This document shows, piece after piece, positions 60,634 to 64,000 of a stretch of 64,000 nt of DNA. The stretch is taken from assembly GCA_026125895.1 (NCBI GenBank), contig JAHCKG010000014.1, forward strand, positions 54,451 through 118,450, in the 5' to 3' direction. Position 1 is the first letter of the stretch. Every line of letters begins with the position of its first letter. Both the position numbers and the translations under genes were made by a program. Source of the stretch: Pseudolabrys sp. Its GTDB lineage: Bacteria; Pseudomonadota; Alphaproteobacteria; Rhizobiales; Xanthobacteraceae. The notes under the pieces were generated by a model. It saw nothing but the letters and a program-made list of their open reading frames with translations. It had not been told where the DNA came from and made no database searches.

Positions 60634-62013
60634 ATGGGCTGGTTCGGTACACGGTCTCGCACGCGCCTGAAGCGCCGCGACGATATTCTCAGCGCCTTCG
60701 ATCGCTCGCAGGCCATCATCGAATTCACGCCGCAGGGCATCATCGTCGATGCCAACCAGAATTTTCTCGACGCGCTCGGCTACACGCTCGATGAAATCCG
60801 CGGTCAGCATCACGCCATGTTCGTCGCGCCCGACGAGCGCGAAAGCAATGCGTACCGCGCCTTCTGGGCCAAGCTCGGCCGCGGCGAATTCGACGCCGGC
60901 CAATATCAGCGCATCGCCAAGAACGGTAACTTGGTGTGGATTCAGGCGAGCTATAATCCCTTGCTCGACAGCCAGGGCAAGGTCACGGGCGTCGTCAAGA
61001 TCGCAACGGATATCACCGCCGCCAAGGAAGCCGAGATCGCCAACGAGATGGAGTGGCGCGGCCAGATCGAGGCGTTGAGCCGGTCGCAAGCCATGATCGA
61101 GTTCAATCTCGACGGCACGATCATCACCGCCAACGACAACTTTCTCGGTGCGCTCGGCTATTCGCTCGAGGAGATCGCCGGTCAGCATCATTCGATGTTC
61201 GTCGACCCGGCCTATGCGCGCAGCCGCGAATATGCGGCCTTCTGGGCGAAGCTCGGCCGCGGCGAGTTCGATGCCGGGCAATATCGCCGCATCGGCCGTG
61301 GGGGCCGCGAGATCTGGATCCAGGCGAGTTACAATCCGGTGTTCGACGCCGACGGCCGGCCTTGCAAGGTCGTCAAGTTTGCCGCCGATATCACCGAGGC
61401 CAAAAAGGCCGAGCAGGCGATCGAGGTCGAGATCGATGCGGTGATCAAGGCGGCGGTCGGCGGCGATCTCACCAAGCGCATCGAAATCGCGGGCAAGGAC
61501 GGCTTCATGCTCACTCTGGCCGGCGCCATCAACGACCTGCTCACCAAGCTGGCGACGACGCTCGGCGAAATCGAGGTCGCGGCGGTCAACAACGGCGGCA
61601 AGGTCGTCGCCAAGGCGGTGGACGCCATGGCGCGCATCGAGGAGTCCTCGCACAAGATCTCCGACATCATCGTCGTCATCGACGAGATCGCGCGCCAGAC
61701 CAATTTGCTGGCGCTGAATGCCGCGGTGGAGGCGGCGCGCGCCGGCGAATCCGGCCGCGGCTTCGCGGTGGTCGCGTCCGAGGTGCGCAACCTGGCGCAA
61801 CGCTCGGCCAACGCCGCCAAGGACATCAAGGAACTCATCGGGCGCAGCAACGGCGAGGTGGGCGAGGGCGTCGACCTGGTCAACCGCACCGGCACCGCGC
61901 TCAACGAGATCGTCGGCACCATCCGCAAGCTCAACGCACTGGGCGGCGTCGCGATCGCCGAGGCGCGGCCGGCGCCGGCAGCGCAGCTGCTGCGCGCGGT
62001 GCGCGCCGCCTGA
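60634..62013 (+). CDS. Soluble PAS-PAS methyl-accepting-chemotaxis-like protein with shortened signalling domain
   Basis: Start at 60634 ([22 protein letters not shown]), 459 residues, no membrane segments. Two tandem PAS domains (about 17-135 and 140-255) are close copies: both carry [22 protein letters not shown] and WIQASYNP. After a short HAMP-like linker ([15 protein letters not shown]) comes a MCP tip, [58 protein letters not shown]. The hairpin arms are short: the usual long helix before the tip and the ISEIAAASxEQ-type return part are absent, and the protein ends in [16 protein letters not shown]. Cytoplasmic redox, light or energy sensing is possible; signalling competence is uncertain. 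Confidence 0.88.
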   Translation: MGWFGTRSRTRLKRRDDILSAFDRSQAIIEFTPQGIIVDANQNFLDALGYTLDEIRGQHHAMFVAPDERESNAYRAFWAKLGRGEFDAGQYQRIAKNGNLVWIQASYNPLLDSQGKVTGVVKIATDITAAKEAEIANEMEWRGQIEALSRSQAMIEFNLDGTIITANDNFLGALGYSLEEIAGQHHSMFVDPAYARSREYAAFWAKLGRGEFDAGQYRRIGRGGREIWIQASYNPVFDADGRPCKVVKFAADITEAKKAEQAIEVEIDAVIKAAVGGDLTKRIEIAGKDGFMLTLAGAINDLLTKLATTLGEIEVAAVNNGGKVVAKAVDAMARIEESSHKISDIIVVIDEIARQTNLLALNAAVEAARAGESGRGFAVVASEVRNLAQRSANAAKDIKELIGRSNGEVGEGVDLVNRTGTALNEIVGTIRKLNALGGVAIAEARPAPAAQLLRAVRAA

Positions 62014-62021
62014 CAAGGGCG

Positions 62022-63227
62022 CTACGGCGCGCGCAGATACTCCTGCAGCCGCTCCAGGCGGAACGGCGACAGATCGACATGCTGTGTCTGGCCGAGCGTG
62101 AGCTGCTCGGCCAGCGCCTCGCCGAGCGCGGCGGAGTGTTTGAAGCCGTGGCCGGAGCAGGGCGAGGCGAACAGCAGGCGCTCGCTGCGCGGATCGTGGT
62201 CGATGATGAAGCGCGAGCGCGGCACGCGCGTGTAGAGGCAGGTCGCGGTGCGCACCGAACGCGGGCCGAGATCGGGCAGGAACGGCTCGATATAGGTGCG
62301 GTAGGTGCGCATCGTCTCGGCGACCGGATCGACGCTGCGATCGACGTGGTCGGGATCCGTGGCCGGGCCGCTTTCCTCGTGCGTGACCTTGAGGCCATTG
62401 GCGGCGTCGCCCTCGAGCGGGAAGCCGTAGATGCTGCTCCGGATGCCGCCACGGCGCGGCAACTGCCAGATGAAGACTGGGCAGTTTTCGGGGCGGAAGC
62501 GCTCGGGGTTGGATTTTATTTCGAACCAGTGCAGCACCTGGCGCGTCACCGTGAAGTGGCGCGACAATTCGCCGGCAACGAAGCCCGGCAGCCAGGCGCC
62601 GGCGGCGATCAGCACGCGCTCGGCGCTGAAGCGCTGGTTATCGCCAGTCGCGACCTCGACGCCCGAGGCCGACGGCTCGATCTGCATCACCTGGGTATCG
62701 CGCAGCACATGAGCGCCGGACTGCGCGGCAAGATCGAGCGTTGCGGCGACGCAGCGCTCGACATAGAGAACGCCGGCCTCCTCGTCGAGGATCGCCTTGT
62801 CGCCGGGCGACGCGGCGAACTGCGGATAGCGGGTGCAGATGGCGGCGGCATTGTCGAAGGTGCGCGTCGGGATGTGGAAGCGCTGCGCGGCCGCCGCGAC
62901 ATTGGTGAAAAAGTCATCGACGTCGTGCATCACCACGGCATCGGCGCCGGAGATGGTGAGACAGCCGTTGCGCAGGAACAGGGTGTCGCCGGTCAGCGCC
63001 TCCATCTCGCGCCACAGCGCGTGCGAGCGCAGCGCCAGTTCGGAATATTCGACGCCTTCACCGATGGCCGAGCGGGTGATGCGGGTGTCGCCGTGCGAGG
63101 AGCCGTGTTGGTGCGGCGGCGAGAAGCGGTCGATGCCGAGCACGCGGGCGCCGGCCCTGGCGAGATGGTACGCCGCCGCGCCGCCAACGGCGCCGAGGCC
63201 CACCACGATCACATCGTATTTCGACAT
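62022..63227 (-). CDS. solA: FAD-dependent sarcosine/N-methyltryptophan oxidase-like
   Basis: A 401-residue flavoprotein: VVGLGAVGGAAAYHLARAGARVLGIDRF dinucleotide fold, SSHGDTRITRSAIGEGVEYSELALRS and Cys in FASPCSGHGFKHSAALGEAL, the site of covalent flavin in monomeric sarcosine oxidase and SolA. It oxidises N-methyl amino acids, releasing H2O2 and formaldehyde; the exact substrate is inferred. It ends 9 nt from the convergent MCP gene. Confidence 0.9.
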   Translation of the reverse strand: MSKYDVIVVGLGAVGGAAAYHLARAGARVLGIDRFSPPHQHGSSHGDTRITRSAIGEGVEYSELALRSHALWREMEALTGDTLFLRNGCLTISGADAVVMHDVDDFFTNVAAAAQRFHIPTRTFDNAAAICTRYPQFAASPGDKAILDEEAGVLYVERCVAATLDLAAQSGAHVLRDTQVMQIEPSASGVEVATGDNQRFSAERVLIAAGAWLPGFVAGELSRHFTVTRQVLHWFEIKSNPERFRPENCPVFIWQLPRRGGIRSSIYGFPLEGDAANGLKVTHEESGPATDPDHVDRSVDPVAETMRTYRTYIEPFLPDLGPRSVRTATCLYTRVPRSRFIIDHDPRSERLLFASPCSGHGFKHSAALGEALAEQLTLGQTQHVDLSPFRLERLQEYLRAP

Positions 63228-63260
63228 CGCGGTCGTGTTTCCCGAGCCGGCGCGCGCTGG

Positions 63261-63716
63261 TTACGGGCGGACGATGGTCCAGCCTTTTTCCGACAGTTCA
63301 ATCAAGGTGACGACGCCGGCCGGCACACGTTTGGCGTTTTCGACCAGTGGCGGCTCCTTGCCTTCCTTGCGGGTGATGCTGTCGAGCGTGTTCTCGCAGG
63401 CGTCAAAGGTGACGTTCGGCATGCCCTGCTTGAACGACTTCAGCCGGGTCGCGACCGGCGTGCGATCGGCCAGCAGCATGTTCAAACCGGCATTGAAGGC
63501 GATGATGCGGATCTCGACCTCTTCGCCCTTGTCGGAATAGTAGCGCGACACATTGGCGGCGACATTGAGCACCGCGTTCATCTTGTGCTCGTCGCCGTCG
63601 CTGATCTGCAAAGCGAGGCGGTGCGGCTTGCCGTCGGCGTGAGCAGGCGTGGCGAGGGGCAGGGCGAAGGCGAGGGCAACGAAGAGGGCAGTGAAGGCGC
63701 GGCGATCGATGGTCAT
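63261..63716 (-). CDS. Exported DsrE/DsrF-like protein
   Basis: Start at 63716 (MTIDRRAFTALFVALAFALPLATPAHADG), GGGAG upstream; signal peptide of ~27 residues. The mature part fits the DsrE-like fold (RLALQISDGDEHKMNAVLNVAANVSRYYSDKGEEVEIRIIAFNAGLNMLLADRTPV) with one Cys (FDACENTL) near the position of the active Cys of some relatives. Periplasmic DsrE-type proteins may relate to sulfur transfer; this is not shown. It is 33 nt downstream of solA on the same strand. Confidence 0.82.
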   Translation of the reverse strand: MTIDRRAFTALFVALAFALPLATPAHADGKPHRLALQISDGDEHKMNAVLNVAANVSRYYSDKGEEVEIRIIAFNAGLNMLLADRTPVATRLKSFKQGMPNVTFDACENTLDSITRKEGKEPPLVENAKRVPAGVVTLIELSEKGWTIVRP

Positions 63717-63768
63717 GACGAGTCTCCCGGCCGGTGATCCTATCAGTTTGGCGGCGGCCGAAAAAGCA

Positions 63769-63795
63769 AATGCCCGGCGCATCGGCCGGGCATTC
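63769..63795 (-). terminator. Rho-independent terminator of rpmG
   Basis: AATGCCCGGC (63769-63778) pairs with GCCGGGCATT (63785-63794), 6-nt loop. Reading the minus strand, it is followed by TTTGCTTTTTC, a clear T-tract. It ends transcription after rpmG, 27 nt past its stop. Confidence 0.88.
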
Positions 63796-63821
63796 GTGAA
63801 ACTCGTCTGTCGGTCGCGGTC

Positions 63822-63989
63822 TTACTTGATCTTGCCTTCGCGATATTCGACGTGCTTCTTGGCGATCGGGTCGTACTTCTTCTTCACCAGCTTGTCGGTC
63901 TGGGTGCGCGAGTTCTTCTTGGTCACGTAGTAGTGACCGGTGTCGGCGCTCGACACGAGCTTGATCTTGAGGCTGACGGCCTTGGCCAT
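63822..63989 (-). CDS. rpmG: 50S ribosomal protein L33
   Basis: A 55-residue complete L33: [55 protein letters not shown]. It is the zinc-free type without CXXC pairs. Its start is at the window edge and its terminator is clear. L33 sits at the E site of the large subunit. Confidence 0.98.
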   Translation of the reverse strand: MAKAVSLKIKLVSSADTGHYYVTKKNSRTQTDKLVKKKYDPIAKKHVEYREGKIK

Positions 63990-64000
63990 GATTTAAGTCC

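Noticed and set aside
61053-63737. 894-residue plus-strand ORF over the MCP end, solA and the DsrE-like gene
   Set aside because: Out of frame with the MCP and antisense to solA; Arg/Gln-rich shadow.
1-64000. tRNA, rRNA, CRISPR, prophage, insertion sequence, attachment site or replication origin
   Set aside because: None found in any spacer by eye; repeats are palindromic and non-regular, and no transposase, integrase or Cas gene is present.

Overview
The window is GC-rich chromosomal DNA from an alphaproteobacterium, most likely of the Hyphomicrobiales (Bradyrhizobium/Rhodopseudomonas/Pseudolabrys-like; genus not resolvable by eye). Reasons: HdaA-type DnaA regulator, rpsF-rpsR-DUF2232-rplI and lptF-lptG-lptD-surA-pdxA-rsmA gene orders, an EcfG-type (GGAAC-N16-CGTT) promoter, a bacterial-type AspRS with the non-discriminating DHGG motif, and several families of palindromic intergenic elements typical of these genomes. 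No rRNA, tRNA, CRISPR, prophage or insertion sequence was seen; the window is mainly core genome.

Layout. 1-6.6 kb: dnaB (cut by the left edge), cfa, a small CXXCH protein and the ribosomal operon rpsF-rpsR-DUF2232-rplI. 6.8-13.7 kb (+): fatty-acid and envelope cluster fabD-fabG-acpP-fabF-mltG-yicC-gmk. 13.8-21.4 kb (-): LPS transport and assembly operon lptF-lptG-lptD-surA with pdxA and rsmA, joined by 1-4 nt overlaps. 21.8-36.3 kb: pepA-holC, a lipoprotein, an ABC-F ATPase, DinB, ndk, a TerC-type metal transporter with a structured leader, a molybdopterin oxidoreductase, two DoxX paralogues, purM-purN, a CDP-alcohol phosphatidyltransferase, an AI-2E-type permease and hdaA. 36.4-43.2 kb: polyphosphate genes ppk-ppx, then rnd-pxpA-threonine aldolase. 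43.3-53.5 kb: a ThDP enzyme, aspS, an exported amidohydrolase, DUF2254, metA behind a SAM-clan riboswitch candidate, a pirin and a CSS-EAL phosphodiesterase. 53.7-64 kb is more accessory: small proteins (one behind an EcfG-type promoter), a D-2-hydroxyacid dehydrogenase, clpS, an SDR, a membrane-anchored nuclease, a UBP zinc finger, DUF2189, a BLUF blue-light sensor divergent from a soluble PAS-PAS-MCP protein, a sarcosine-oxidase-like enzyme, a DsrE-like protein and rpmG.

Most worth a second look: the SAM-I/IV-like aptamer before metA (with Glu111 in MetA, suggesting acetyl-CoA use), the BLUF / PAS-PAS / shortened-MCP locus, the structured leader of the TerC gene, and the EcfG-driven 50-residue membrane peptide. 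Long ORFs antisense to known genes are coding shadows of GC-rich DNA and are left out.
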